A DNA stretch of 36,227 nucleotides from an uncultured Bacteroidales bacterium (GCA_946185535.1 CAMHJX010000030.1:1-36227); one strand, 5' to 3'; numbered from the stretch's first letter, positions 23,325-32,002 are shown. Notes: generated from the letters alone by a model not told the origin. Program-made: numbers and translations.

Positions 23325-24977
23325 CTACCCACCCAAGGTGGAAAACGCATCGGAATCCAGCTTTTTCCTGAGGTTGGAGCGGTATTTTCGGATGGTATTC
23401 TCGCTTAGACCTAGCAAGTCGGCTTCTTCCTTCGAGCGGAAACGGAGGAGATTGAGCAGGGCAAGTTGGCGTTCCGTCTCGCTCAGGTCGGGATGGTCTT
23501 TTTTCAGGTTATCCACGGCTTGCGGATAGGCGGAATCGAATGCGTCGAGAATACGTTTCAGTTTGTCGTCTTGGTCAGATTGGTAAATGGCCAATGCTCG
23601 TTGCTGTAACAATTGCATGGATTGCTGTGCTGCATGATCCAACTCCAATTGCAGTTTTTGCTGAGCCTCGCGCGACCTCAGGACTTCCAACTCCTTGGCT
23701 TTCCGATAGCGAAACACCAAGACAATCACCACAAGCAAGATGGTTAGCAGCAAAGCAATCCAAAGATAAAGCCTATACCGCCTTATTTGCTGTTCGGCTT
23801 GCACCTTGTTGATTTCCATTTGTTTCTCGTACTCACCTTTCACCTCGGCAGCAGATTGTCGGTTTTCAATCTCTTCTTGTTGTGCAGCAATCAGTTTTTC
23901 CGCAAAAAAAATGGCTTTTTCGTTGTCGCCCAATGCCCTGTATGAGTAGAACAGCCATTTGCATAGCAAACCGCCTTGTTCGTGGCGGTCGGGCATTTCG
24001 TACGCTTGTGTCCCATAATAGATACATGAATCGTATTGATGGAGTTCGTAATAGGCTTCAGCCAGGTTTTCAACCAGCCCTTTTTTGTGAATGCTTTCGA
24101 TGGTATCGCCCAAAAGCGCCAATCCTTTGCGACTTTCCGCTATCATCCGACGCAACAGCGCTTCGCGTTCTTCTTCGTTTGAATAAGCCTGTTTCTCAAC
24201 CCGTTGCATACAATAAAGGGAAAGACAGCCATAATAAAAGACGCAGTCATTGAAGCTGCCAAAGGCTTGTGCATCACGCAATCCGTTTTGGAAACACACA
24301 AGGCAACTGTCGTATTCCTCCAAGGCGAGATAAGACATGCCTAAAGGGAATGTGCACACCATGTATTGCTCATGATTCTGTGTTTCAGCATAATACTTTC
24401 GCGCCGCCTGCAAATGCTCAATGGATTCCTTGTGATAGCCGGTGCTCCCGTATGACATGCCTAATTTCTGATGGATGGCATATTTGACCTTGTCGATTTT
24501 CTCTTGTTCGCCAATCGGTGGCTCAGAATAGCGCAACAAACGCTCATCAATATGGTCGCACTGCTCTATGCTTTGCATGGCTTTTTGCCTGTAGTCGAGG
24601 GTGGTCTGTCTGGCTCCGCCCTTCGACAAATTCAGCCTTGCGAGCGACAGGAAGGTCATGGTCTCATAATACTTGTCTTGACTTCCAACAAAATAATCCT
24701 CAGCCACTTGCAACAAAGAATCGACTTCCGAGTCATATTGATCCTTCAATTCTTTCACCCACATACGCACTAGGCAATAATGCGCTCGTTCCTTCTCCGA
24801 AAGCACCGAAACATCCAATGTATCAAGGATTTGCATGGCGCTGTCGGGATTATTTGGGTAGAAACACTCCACGCGATAGAGCATGTCCTCCTCGGGCGGT
24901 GGAGGCGTTTCGAGTTTAGAGCAGGCGGCCACCAACACGACAAAAAGCAAAAGCTCTATGGAAAACAAACGTTTCAT
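23325..24977 (-). CDS. Membrane-bound TPR regulator with C-terminal LuxR-like HTH
   Basis: 550 residues from the ATG at 24977. The signal is lipoprotein-like (LLLFVVLVAACS, Cys19). Tetratricopeptide-type helices fill about 40-380 (NPDSAMQILDTLDV, SIEHLQAARKYYAETQNHEQY, YLALEEYDSCLVCFQNGL, AYYELHQYDSCIYYG). One membrane helix is at about 403-422 (LYLWIALLLTILLVVIVLVF). The cytoplasmic part has a coiled coil and, at about 496-540, an HTH of the LuxR/GerE kind (LSETERQLALLNLLRFRSKEEADLLGLSENTIRKYRSNLRKKL). The layout is that of a one-piece sensor: an external TPR part and an internal DNA-binding part. The signal and targets are unknown. It begins 10 bp after the nucleotidyltransferase gene, so it is probably co-transcribed with it. 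The frame extends to 25103, but that part overlaps the upstream gene. Confidence 0.85.
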   Translation of the reverse strand: MKRLFSIELLLFVVLVAACSKLETPPPPEEDMLYRVECFYPNNPDSAMQILDTLDVSVLSEKERAHYCLVRMWVKELKDQYDSEVDSLLQVAEDYFVGSQDKYYETMTFLSLARLNLSKGGARQTTLDYRQKAMQSIEQCDHIDERLLRYSEPPIGEQEKIDKVKYAIHQKLGMSYGSTGYHKESIEHLQAARKYYAETQNHEQYMVCTFPLGMSYLALEEYDSCLVCFQNGLRDAQAFGSFNDCVFYYGCLSLYCMQRVEKQAYSNEEEREALLRRMIAESRKGLALLGDTIESIHKKGLVENLAEAYYELHQYDSCIYYGTQAYEMPDRHEQGGLLCKWLFYSYRALGDNEKAIFFAEKLIAAQQEEIENRQSAAEVKGEYEKQMEINKVQAEQQIRRYRLYLWIALLLTILLVVIVLVFRYRKAKELEVLRSREAQQKLQLELDHAAQQSMQLLQQRALAIYQSDQDDKLKRILDAFDSAYPQAVDNLKKDHPDLSETERQLALLNLLRFRSKEEADLLGLSENTIRKYRSNLRKKLDSDAFSTLGG

Positions 24978-24987
24978 GGCGGCAAAA

Positions 24988-25617
24988 CTACTCAAATATT
25001 TTCCAATCAATCTCCCTGACTTTTTGCGAGATAAACTCTTTGATGTCGTTCCAATCAGCTTTGATGAACATGGGTGGACATTCCTTGTTTTCCGCGTCTT
25101 CAAAATAAGTCAAGGCCATCCGTGTCCTGAACATGGAATAGTTGGGATACTTTTGAGCATAAAAACCAAGTATTTCCTCAAGAGTGAAGTGCTGCAAAAG
25201 GAAATACATGTCAATGAAATCCTTTCGCGAACCTCGGTTTTGTATGGCGTAGGTTTTCATGGCGGCAATGTCTTTCGGTGATGCCAATCGCAAACCGTCC
25301 TCAACAACCGCCTCATCAAGCCAAGGATAACGTGAATAATTGACAAAATCCGCCTTGATTCCATCAACAATGAATGATTTGATGTATTTGGAGGTCATTT
25401 GGCCTTGAATCTTTCCGAAGCCTTCCAAAATGTCCTGCAATGCAGCATCATTGTCGGGAATCACACCAAAAACGTCCAAATCCACCGATGAGCGATGTCC
25501 GTATTGCAAAGCCAAAGCTGTCCCACCCACGAGACGGCAATCCTTCAGATAAGGCTCTGCCATCAAGTATTTCAGGAGTTCCAAAGTGTAGGGCTCGATT
25601 GTGCGATACGATAGCAT
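24988..25617 (-). CDS. AbiEii/AbiGii-type nucleotidyltransferase (toxin-like)
   Basis: 209 residues of the nucleotidyltransferase superfamily that includes the AbiEii toxin of type IV toxin-antitoxin/abortive-infection systems and the MenT tRNA-modifying toxins. Motif I is GGTALALQYGHRSSVDLDVF (31-50) with Asp46 and Asp48 as metal ligands. The third acidic residue is probably Asp90 (IKADFVNY). A conserved later block is SPKDIAAMKTYAIQNRGSRKDFIDMYFL (about 113-140). Catalytic residues look intact. The ATG at 25617 lies inside the end of the DUF6922 gene (46-bp overlap), a typical coupled antitoxin-toxin layout. A plain nucleotidyltransferase role cannot be excluded. Confidence 0.85.
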   Translation of the reverse strand: MLSYRTIEPYTLELLKYLMAEPYLKDCRLVGGTALALQYGHRSSVDLDVFGVIPDNDAALQDILEGFGKIQGQMTSKYIKSFIVDGIKADFVNYSRYPWLDEAVVEDGLRLASPKDIAAMKTYAIQNRGSRKDFIDMYFLLQHFTLEEILGFYAQKYPNYSMFRTRMALTYFEDAENKECPPMFIKADWNDIKEFISQKVREIDWKIFE

Positions 25618-25877
25618 CTGAAATCCTCCTTCTTAACACCTGAAATAAAGCTCAAAAACGAACGCGCAACTGGATTTAGTGTTCTGAAATTCAGAGCGTA
25701 TGAAACAATTGTATCAACACCAAAATGCTTTTCGATGATGTTCCAATCACTCATCTGCCCATATTCCAGCACCCTTTGGATAAGCCACGCGGCATTTTTG
25801 TCGATGTCGAAGTGGGTCGTATCGAAATCCCAAAACAAATATGGGCTGAGGCCGTGTAGCTTATCCTTGTCTTCCAT
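25572..25877 (-). CDS. DUF6922-type protein, probable antitoxin partner
   Basis: 101 residues resembling the DUF6922 proteins that often precede AbiEii-type nucleotidyltransferases in Bacteroidota. Typical features are the SPYLFWDFD start, ERVLEYG-like helix (IQRVLEYGQMSDWNIIEKHFG) and LNPVARSFLSFISGV. The protein is small, helical and has no signal peptide, fitting a cytoplasmic antitoxin or regulator; this role is inferred from position. It starts 2 bp after the stop of tyrS and overlaps the next gene by 46 bp, so translation of all three is probably linked. Confidence 0.75.
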   Translation of the reverse strand: MEDKDKLHGLSPYLFWDFDTTHFDIDKNAAWLIQRVLEYGQMSDWNIIEKHFGVDTIVSYALNFRTLNPVARSFLSFISGVKKEDFRCYRIAQSSPTLWNS

Positions 25878-25879
25878 GA

Positions 25880-27178
25880 TTATTCGACTACAACGAGGTA
25901 ATAGTTCTTCTTGCCCTTCTGTATAAGGATGTACTTGCCGTCGATGAGGTCATCGGTGGTCATGACCTTGTCCAGAGTGACCTTTTCCTTGTTGACGCTC
26001 ACGCCGTTGGCTTGGGTCATCTTGCGGGCCTCACCCTTCGAGGGGAAGATCTGCGTGTTGACGGCCATGAAGTCGACAATCGGGATGCCGGCTTCGAGGT
26101 CGGTGCGGGCGATGTGCTCCTGCGGCACGCCGTCGAAGATGTCCAAGAAGGTGGCTTCATCGAGCTTCTCCAAACCTTCTTTGGTCGACTTGCCGAAGAG
26201 GATGTTGGAGGCCTCGATGGCGGCATCCAAGGCTTCTTGCGAGTGCACCAACACGGTGACTTCCTGGGCCAAACGCTTTTGCAGCACACGCATGCCCGGG
26301 TCTTTCTTGTGCTCTTCAATCAGGGCATCAATGGTTTCTTTATCCAGCGAGGTGAAGATCTTGATGTATTTCTCGGCATCCTCGTCGCTGACGTTGAGCC
26401 AGAACTGGTAGAACTTGTAAGGCGTGGTGCGCTTCGGGTCGAGCCAGATGTTGCCGCTCTCGGTCTTGCCGAACTTCTTGCCGTCGGCCTTGGTGATGAG
26501 CGGACAAGTCAGGGCAAAGGCCTCGTTCTCAAAGCCCAAGGTACGGCGAATTAATTCCGTGCCCGTGGTGATGTTGCCCCATTGGTCGTTACCGCCCAGC
26601 TGCAGCTTGCAGTTCTTGTGCTGGTAGAGCCACAGGAAGTCGTAACCTTGCAGAAGCTGGTAGGTGAACTCGGTGAAGCTGAGGCCGTCGCGGGCGGTAC
26701 CGTTGAGGCGCTGCTGCACGCTATCCTTGGCCATCATATAGTTCACGGTGATGTGCTTGCCCACCTCGCGGGCGAAGTCGAGGAAGGTGAAGTCCTTCAT
26801 CCAGTCGTAGTTGTTCACCATCTCAGCGGCATTGGGCTCTTTCGAGTCGAAGTCGAGGAATTTAGCCACCTGGGCCTTGATGCACTCTTGATTGTGACGC
26901 AAGGTCTCTTCGTTGAGCAGGTTACGCTCTTGGCTCTTGCCCGAGGGGTCGCCAATCATGCCCGTGGCACCACCCACCAGGATGATGGGTTTGTGGCCGC
27001 AGCGTTGCAGGTGGCGCAGCATCATGATGCCGCAAAGGTGTCCGATATGTAAGGAGTCGGCGGTCGGGTCGGTGCCGAGGTAAGCCGTTACCATTTCTTT
27101 CTGGAGGAGTTCTTCCGTGCCTGGCATAATCTGTGCCAGCATTCCGCGCCAGCGGAGTTCTTCAACAAAATTCTTCAT
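25880..27178 (-). CDS. tyrS: Tyrosyl-tRNA synthetase
   Basis: A class I aminoacyl-tRNA synthetase that charges tRNA-Tyr. 432 residues, the normal bacterial TyrRS length. It shows HIGH at 44-47 (LHIGHL), a Rossmann core with [14 protein letters not shown] at 69-82, the tyrosine-binding region with [12 protein letters not shown] and [12 protein letters not shown], and KFGKT at 235-239 as the KMSKS loop. An S4-type RNA-binding domain closes the protein ([33 protein letters not shown]). The gene has its own -7 element in the 50-bp gap after the DUF3089 gene. It is followed within 2 bp by the DUF6922/nucleotidyltransferase pair. Confidence 0.97.
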   Translation of the reverse strand: MKNFVEELRWRGMLAQIMPGTEELLQKEMVTAYLGTDPTADSLHIGHLCGIMMLRHLQRCGHKPIILVGGATGMIGDPSGKSQERNLLNEETLRHNQECIKAQVAKFLDFDSKEPNAAEMVNNYDWMKDFTFLDFAREVGKHITVNYMMAKDSVQQRLNGTARDGLSFTEFTYQLLQGYDFLWLYQHKNCKLQLGGNDQWGNITTGTELIRRTLGFENEAFALTCPLITKADGKKFGKTESGNIWLDPKRTTPYKFYQFWLNVSDEDAEKYIKIFTSLDKETIDALIEEHKKDPGMRVLQKRLAQEVTVLVHSQEALDAAIEASNILFGKSTKEGLEKLDEATFLDIFDGVPQEHIARTDLEAGIPIVDFMAVNTQIFPSKGEARKMTQANGVSVNKEKVTLDKVMTTDDLIDGKYILIQKGKKNYYLVVVE

Positions 27179-27219
27179 CGTTAGTTAAGTTATTGAGCTC
27201 GTCGAAATATATTTGGGTG

Positions 27220-27227
27220 CAAAAATA
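27220..27227 (-). promoter_or_regulatory. Predicted -7 element (TATTTTTG) for tyrS
   Basis: Minus-strand TATTTTTG followed by C, 41 bp upstream of the tyrS ATG and directly after the DUF3089 stop codon. The leader also carries TTCGACGAGCTCA (minus strand), near 27208-27196. Confidence 0.55.
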
Positions 27228-27228
27228 G

Positions 27229-28212
27229 TCAATTTTTGTAATTCCTCAACCGACACCGCATATTCTCCACCACATTTCCGCCAAAGAGCCATGAGTCGGC
27301 AAAGTGGAGGTTGCCTTTCGGGAACTTGTCCTCATAAGCTGGGATGAAGACCATTTCCGGGTCGAGATCAGGGCAAACGGTGTTGTGCTTGTACAGAAAA
27401 GTTCTTGTCGGGCAAGGCACAATCAAAACACTGTCGCGAGTTTCATTGTATTTGGCCATGCCCAGATGTAACTCGGCAGGAACGGTGTCCGGTGCCATTG
27501 TCCAAGTGGTGGGATTGATGCCGACCACATCGCCACGCGAAACCATGCCGATAGCGGTTGTATCCGTCACGGAGTTGAAGACAACCAGACCTTGCATTGT
27601 GCTGTCTGTGGCAGGTTGCAAAGCCTCGGGATATTTGGCCAACTCTTCCGCAGAAACATGATAACCAATGCAATAGGCAGCTACCATTAGCTTGCGTTGT
27701 TCCTCGGTTATTCCGTTTTTCAACAACTCAATAAGCATCTGCGAGCCTTGGCTGTGACCCATCAGGAAAAAGGGGCGACCATGGTTGAAGTTCGCCATAT
27801 AATATTGGAAGGCATCGTTGACATCCTTTGCTGCTATTTGAGCAAGGGAATCTAACATAGGTGTGGGTTGAGAATAAGCCTCAAAAATCATTTGTCGATA
27901 ATAGGGTGCGTAGAAATTGTACTCGCCATAAAGCATCTTGTTGAAGCGTTGGTTGCCATTGGCCTCCTCGCGTACCTCGGGCAGGCTGATCTCAGCAAAC
28001 CACGATGAGTCGTTATCGACAAAAGAGATGGTGCTGACGGTGGGATAAACATAGAAGACATCAGCATCTTTTGTGGTGTCACCATAGCTGTACCAGTATG
28101 TGTTATAGGAATAATCAATTGTTGATTCAACTGGTTGGGATTGATGGTTACAAGAGAAGGTCGAAAACATCATTAATGCCATCAAAAGGCCAAAAAAAGA
28201 ATTGTTTTTCAT
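27229..28212 (-). CDS. DUF3089 alpha/beta-hydrolase lipoprotein
   Basis: 327 residues. The lipoprotein signal (FGLLMALMMFSTFSC, Cys21) predicts a membrane-anchored, periplasmic or surface location. The body matches the DUF3089 family of alpha/beta hydrolases: DADVFYVYPTVS near 49-60, the nucleophile elbow GHSQG at 152-156 with Ser154, and a late HFADSWLFGGN segment that may carry the catalytic His. Probably an esterase or lipase-like enzyme; the substrate is unknown. It is transcribed towards tyrS but has its own -7 element. Confidence 0.87.
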   Translation of the reverse strand: MKNNSFFGLLMALMMFSTFSCNHQSQPVESTIDYSYNTYWYSYGDTTKDADVFYVYPTVSTISFVDNDSSWFAEISLPEVREEANGNQRFNKMLYGEYNFYAPYYRQMIFEAYSQPTPMLDSLAQIAAKDVNDAFQYYMANFNHGRPFFLMGHSQGSQMLIELLKNGITEEQRKLMVAAYCIGYHVSAEELAKYPEALQPATDSTMQGLVVFNSVTDTTAIGMVSRGDVVGINPTTWTMAPDTVPAELHLGMAKYNETRDSVLIVPCPTRTFLYKHNTVCPDLDPEMVFIPAYEDKFPKGNLHFADSWLFGGNVVENMRCRLRNYKN

Positions 28213-28234
28213 TGGATGGTTGGTTTTAGGCCGA

Positions 28235-28242
28235 CAAAAATA
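28235..28242 (-). promoter_or_regulatory. Predicted -7 element (TATTTTTG) for the DUF3089 gene
   Basis: Minus-strand TATTTTTG, 22 bp upstream of the ATG at 28212, in the divergent gap with glyA. Confidence 0.5.
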
Positions 28243-28276
28243 GTAAAAGTTAGATTTTTTGTCGTAGACTCAATAA

Positions 28277-28301
28277 AATTTCGCAACTTTGCAGCGAAAT
28301 T
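28277..28301. repeat. 8-bp inverted repeat in the glyA upstream region
   Basis: AATTTCGC (28277-28284) and GCGAAATT (28294-28301) flank AACTTTGCA. CAACTTTG at 28284-28291 is one base off the -7 consensus and has a TTTG 22 bp upstream (28258-28261). This may be the glyA promoter with an overlapping operator; the call is tentative. Confidence 0.35.
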
Positions 28302-28304
28302 AGC

Positions 28305-28406
28305 CTCTGGCTCATGGCCTCTGGTTTTTGGCAGCTTTTTGATAGATATAAGATTTACCTTTTTCCAATTAAGCTGCCAGTAGCCAAAAGCCTGTGGCCA
28401 GCAGCC
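28305..28406. repeat. Inverted pair of heptanucleotide arrays upstream of glyA
   Basis: 28305-28332 is four 7-bp units of NNNTGGY type (CTCTGGC, TCATGGC, CTCTGGT, TTTTGGC). 28376-28406 is four units of GCCNNNN (GCCAGTA, GCCAAAA, GCCTGTG, GCCAGCA) plus GCC. The two arrays are inverted. Their inner ends form a perfect 9-bp stem, TGGCAGCTT (28329-28337) with AAGCTGCCA (28371-28379), around an A+T-rich loop. Confidence 0.8.
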
Positions 28407-28407
28407 C

Positions 28408-28443
28408 GTTAAATCTTTGAATTTTAAATTTTTAAATCTTAAA
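28408..28443 (+). repeat. A+T-rich heptamer leader of glyA (shared with aspS)
   Basis: Units of the form NYTTRAA (CTTTGAA, TTTTAAA, TTTTAAA, TCTTAAA) end 9 bp before the glyA ATG. The 18 bases AATCTTTGAATTTTAAAT (28412-28429) recur exactly in the aspS leader on the other strand (35794-35777). Confidence 0.75.
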
Positions 28444-28452
28444 TACATATTC

Positions 28453-29751
28453 ATGAAAAGAGACGAAAAAATCTTTGATCTGATTCGCCAAGAGAAAGAG
28501 CGTCAGATGCACGGAATCGAACTCATCGCTTCGGAAAACTTTGTCAGCGAGCAAGTGCTGGAAGCCATGGGTTCTGTCATGACCAACAAATACGCCGAGG
28601 GTTATCCTGGCAAGCGTTACTACGGCGGCTGCCAAATCGTCGACCAGAGCGAGCAAATCGCCATCGACCGCGCCTGCCAGCTGTTCAACGCCACCTTCGC
28701 CAACGTGCAGCCCCACTCGGGCGCACAGGCCAACATGGCTGTGATGCAAGCCCTGCTTGAACCCGGCGACACCTTCATGGGCCTCGACCTCTCGCACGGT
28801 GGTCACCTCTCACACGGCAGCCCGGTCAACGCTTCGGGTATACTCTACAAGCCCGTCGCCTACCACGTTTCGAAGGAAACCGGTCGCGTCGACTACGACG
28901 AGATGGAAAAGATCGCCCTTGAGTGCAAGCCCAAACTCATGATCGCTGGTGCTTCGGCCTACAGCCGCGACTGGGACTACAAGCGTATGCGCGCCATCGC
29001 CGACCAAGTGGGTGCCGTCCTCATGGCCGACGTCAGCCACCCTGCTGGCCTCATCGCCAAGGGCCTGCTGAACGACCCGCTGGAGTACTGCCACCTCATC
29101 ACCACCACGACCCACAAGACCCTGCGTGGTCCTCGTGGCGGCATGATCCTCATCCGTCATGACTTCGAAGATCCGCGTGGCCGCAAGACCCCGAAGGGCG
29201 AGACCAAGATGATGTCGGCTTTGATCAACAGCGCCGTGTTCCCGGGCATCCAAGGTGGTCCTCTGGAGCACGTCATCGCCTCCAAGGCCGTTGCTTTCGG
29301 CGAAGCCCTCAGCGACGAGTACATGGAGTACATCCAGCAGGTGAGAAAGAATGCCGCCTTCATGGCCAGAGCCTTCATGGATAAGGGTTACGATGTTATC
29401 AGCGGTGGCACCGACAACCACTCGATGCTCATCGACCTCCGCGGCAAGTTCCCGGAGATCACCGGTAAGATGGTGGAGAACACCCTCGTCCTTGCCGACA
29501 TCACCGTCAACAAGAACATGGTGCCCTTCGACACCCGCTCGCCTTTCCTGACCTCAGGTCTGCGCGTTGGCACGCCTGCCATCACCACCCGTGGTCTGAA
29601 GCAAGACAAGATGGCCGTCATCGTCGACCTGATCGACGACGTCATCAGCGCCATCGACCCCGCCACGAAGACCGCTCCCGAGGCCAAGATCAACGCAGTG
29701 AAGGCCGAAGTCAACAAGATGATGAAGGACTATCCGCTCTTCGCTTGGTAA
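28453..29751 (+). CDS. glyA: Serine hydroxymethyltransferase
   Basis: A cytoplasmic PLP enzyme that interconverts serine and glycine and feeds one-carbon units into the folate pool. 432 residues. Family features seen are IELIASENF (22-30), the [16 protein letters not shown] block (45-60), [12 protein letters not shown] (111-122), [10 protein letters not shown], and the PLP lysine Lys222 in [14 protein letters not shown]. The ATG at 28453 gives the conserved N-terminus; an in-frame ATG at 28417 lies in the repeat leader and is not used. Codon use is strongly biased to C-ending codons, more than in its neighbours, as expected of a highly expressed gene. A strong terminator follows the stop. Confidence 0.97.
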   Translation: MKRDEKIFDLIRQEKERQMHGIELIASENFVSEQVLEAMGSVMTNKYAEGYPGKRYYGGCQIVDQSEQIAIDRACQLFNATFANVQPHSGAQANMAVMQALLEPGDTFMGLDLSHGGHLSHGSPVNASGILYKPVAYHVSKETGRVDYDEMEKIALECKPKLMIAGASAYSRDWDYKRMRAIADQVGAVLMADVSHPAGLIAKGLLNDPLEYCHLITTTTHKTLRGPRGGMILIRHDFEDPRGRKTPKGETKMMSALINSAVFPGIQGGPLEHVIASKAVAFGEALSDEYMEYIQQVRKNAAFMARAFMDKGYDVISGGTDNHSMLIDLRGKFPEITGKMVENTLVLADITVNKNMVPFDTRSPFLTSGLRVGTPAITTRGLKQDKMAVIVDLIDDVISAIDPATKTAPEAKINAVKAEVNKMMKDYPLFAW

Positions 29752-29779
29752 ATCCAACAAGACGGGAAAACGTCAAAAA

Positions 29780-29805
29780 GTCGCTCCAATGGGGCGACTT
29801 TTTTT
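29780..29805 (+). terminator. Rho-independent terminator after glyA
   Basis: GTCGCTCC-AAT-GGGGCGAC (29780-29798) is an 8-bp hairpin with a 3-base loop and one G-T pair, followed by seven T's and preceded by A's. It begins 28 bp after the glyA stop. Confidence 0.9.
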
Positions 29806-29838
29806 GTTCCAGATTGTCTCTGATGTTCGAAAAACTCC

Positions 29839-29846
29839 TATCTTTG
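29839..29846 (+). promoter_or_regulatory. Predicted -7 element (TATCTTTG) for the DUF1846 gene
   Basis: TATCTTTG followed by C, 27 bp before the ATG at 29874 and just downstream of the glyA terminator. It separates this gene from glyA. Confidence 0.6.
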
Positions 29847-29873
29847 CATCCCGTATTTTTACTTTTAAGCATC

Positions 29874-31373
29874 ATGAAAAACGCTTCGACAGGCTCAGCG
29901 TCCGCTGCAGCAAAATACGGGTTCGACAACGAAAAATACCTCAAAATCCAGTCAGAACACATCAAAGACCGCATTGCAAAATTCGGCGACAAACTGTATC
30001 TCGAATTTGGCGGCAAACTCTTCGACGACTTCCATGCCAGCCGCGTGCTGCCAGGTTTCCAGCCTGATAGTAAACTGAAGATGCTTTCACAGCTCATCGA
30101 TGTGGCTGAAATCATCATCGTCATCAGTGCCGTCGACATTGAGAAGAACAAGGTGCGCGGTGACTTGGGCATCACTTACGATGTGGATGTGTTGCGTCTG
30201 CGTGAGGAATTCATGAACCGTGGTTTCATGGTGAGTTCGGTGGTGGTGACCCACTACAACGGTCAAGCCAGCACCGATGCCTATCGCCAGCGTTTGGAGC
30301 GCATGGGCATCAAGGTGTATTACCACCGCATCATTGAAGGCTATCCCAACAATGTCGCTCTCATCGACTCGGAAGAAGGGTTTGGCCGCAACGACTATGT
30401 GGAAACCACTCGCCCATTGGTGGTGGTCACAGCACCAGGCCCGGGAAGCGGCAAGATGGCCGTCTGCCTTAGCCAACTCTATCACGAGAACAAGCGCGGC
30501 GTCAAGGCGGGCTACGCCAAGTTTGAGACCTTCCCTGTGTGGAATCTACCTCTGAAGCACCCTGTCAATGTGGCTTACGAAGCTGCTACCGCCGACCTCA
30601 GCGATGTCAACATGATTGACCCATTCCATCTGGAAGCCTACGGCAAAACTGCTGTCAACTACAACCGCGATATTGAGATCTTCCCCGTGCTGAATGCTAT
30701 CTTTGAAAGTATCTATGGTGAGAATCCCTACAAGTCGCCGACCGACATGGGCGTTAATATGGTAGGCTATTGCCTCAGCGATGATGAAGCCTGTTGCGAA
30801 GCCTCCAAGCAAGAAATCATCCGTCGTTACTATGCTGCACTTTGCAATTTGGCCAATGGTAAAGGCACTGAGAACGAGGTCAATAAGATTGCTTTGCTAA
30901 TGAAACAAGCCAAAATCAGCACATCTGACCGCAAAACCACCATCGCTGCCAAAGAGCGCAAAGAGCAGGAAGGTGCTGCCGCTGCCGCCATCGAGTTGGA
31001 AGATGGTACCATTATCACAGCTCACACCAGCGCCCTTCTCGGCCCCAGCGCCGCTTTGATTTTAAACGCCACCAAACATATTGCAGGCATACCGCATGAG
31101 GTGAAGCTCATCCCGCAAGCCATGATTGAGCCCATCCAAAAGACAAAAGTCAGCTTCTTGCATGGCAAAAACCCACGCTTGCACACCGATGAGGTCTTGG
31201 TTGCCCTCTCCATGCTCAGCCTTTGGGATGAAAACTGCAAAATGGCCTTGGAACATTTGCCGCAACTAAAAGGCTGTCAAGTGCATAGCACGGTGATGCT
31301 CAGCGAAGTGGATCAAAAAATCTTCAAGAAATTGGGCATTGATTTGACTTGCGACCCTGTGGCTAAGAAATAG
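29874..31373 (+). CDS. DUF1846 family protein
   Basis: 499 residues, matching the length of the DUF1846 family, conserved cytoplasmic proteins of unknown function. Typical blocks are YGFDNEKYLKIQSEHIKDRIAKFGDKLYLEFGGKLFDDFHA, ISAVDIEKNKVRGDLGITYD, VVVTAPGPGSGKMAVCLSQ (P-loop-like GPGSGK), and LLGPSAALILNATKHIAGI. The ATG at 29874 follows the promoter; the frame stays open upstream through the terminator and is not used. The first residues (ASTGSASAAA) are an extension ahead of the conserved GFDNEKY and are encoded by a TTCGACAGGCTCAGCG segment that may be a small inserted repeat. It ends 2 bp from a convergent gene. Confidence 0.88.
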   Translation: MKNASTGSASAAAKYGFDNEKYLKIQSEHIKDRIAKFGDKLYLEFGGKLFDDFHASRVLPGFQPDSKLKMLSQLIDVAEIIIVISAVDIEKNKVRGDLGITYDVDVLRLREEFMNRGFMVSSVVVTHYNGQASTDAYRQRLERMGIKVYYHRIIEGYPNNVALIDSEEGFGRNDYVETTRPLVVVTAPGPGSGKMAVCLSQLYHENKRGVKAGYAKFETFPVWNLPLKHPVNVAYEAATADLSDVNMIDPFHLEAYGKTAVNYNRDIEIFPVLNAIFESIYGENPYKSPTDMGVNMVGYCLSDDEACCEASKQEIIRRYYAALCNLANGKGTENEVNKIALLMKQAKISTSDRKTTIAAKERKEQEGAAAAAIELEDGTIITAHTSALLGPSAALILNATKHIAGIPHEVKLIPQAMIEPIQKTKVSFLHGKNPRLHTDEVLVALSMLSLWDENCKMALEHLPQLKGCQVHSTVMLSEVDQKIFKKLGIDLTCDPVAKK

Positions 31374-31375
31374 TT

Positions 31376-32002
31376 TCAGAAATTTCGAATTGCCCTCACA
31401 TAAAACTCCAGCGTCTTCACGGAGTCGCTGATAATGAATTGTCCGTCCTGCATTCTAACGGCTGCCGCGCCGCGTGTACCCGTCTCGGTGCTCGACCAAT
31501 AGGTCTTGTCCTCCAAAGTGGGATAACCCATCGATGCCAAGGTGGTGTTCACTGCCTCTTGGTTTTGCAAAAGATAACGCAACTCCGTCGTTGATGGCAC
31601 ATACCATTGCTTGTTGATAATCTTCCGATGGGGATAATTTACGAGATGCCAAGTGTTTTTAAGGTAACTCCATTGAATGGCCGGATAATGACTCATGTCA
31701 TAGACATCCATTAGGATGTTGGTGTTGTTCCAGCCTTCGTAGGAATTGGTGGCACCCGTCTCGCAGTTGAGATTTCCTGGCAGACACCATGGCAAAAATG
31801 TCTCATCAAGGCTGACCATCAGGCCGTGATAGGCAGTATAGGTCCAAAACACAATCCCTTCCAAGGTGTCGTTATGATAATAATCACCTACCTCGTATGT
31901 GGGCTGATAAGGCACATGAGGCTCACCACCTTGTGGGGTTTCCTCTTTCCTGCATGACACAAAAAAGCAAAGCAAAGCAAGGAAATAGAGTCCTTTTTTC
32001 AT
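31376..32002 (-). CDS. Lipoprotein with Fib_succ_major/DUF1566-like domain
   Basis: 208 residues from the ATG at 32002 (MKKGLYFLALLCFFVSC, lipobox FVSC with Cys17). An earlier TTG at 32011 is less likely. The mature protein has the features of the Fibrobacter-succinogenes-major-paralogue/DUF1566 domain: YEVGDYYHND, a central WYVPSTTELRYLL and a YWSST...AVRMQDG...YVRAIRNF ending. Such proteins are common surface or periplasmic lipoproteins of Bacteroidota without a known reaction. Its start lies 5 bp after the pfkA stop, so it is probably co-transcribed with pfkA. Confidence 0.82.
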   Translation of the reverse strand: MKKGLYFLALLCFFVSCRKEETPQGGEPHVPYQPTYEVGDYYHNDTLEGIVFWTYTAYHGLMVSLDETFLPWCLPGNLNCETGATNSYEGWNNTNILMDVYDMSHYPAIQWSYLKNTWHLVNYPHRKIINKQWYVPSTTELRYLLQNQEAVNTTLASMGYPTLEDKTYWSSTETGTRGAAAVRMQDGQFIISDSVKTLEFYVRAIRNF

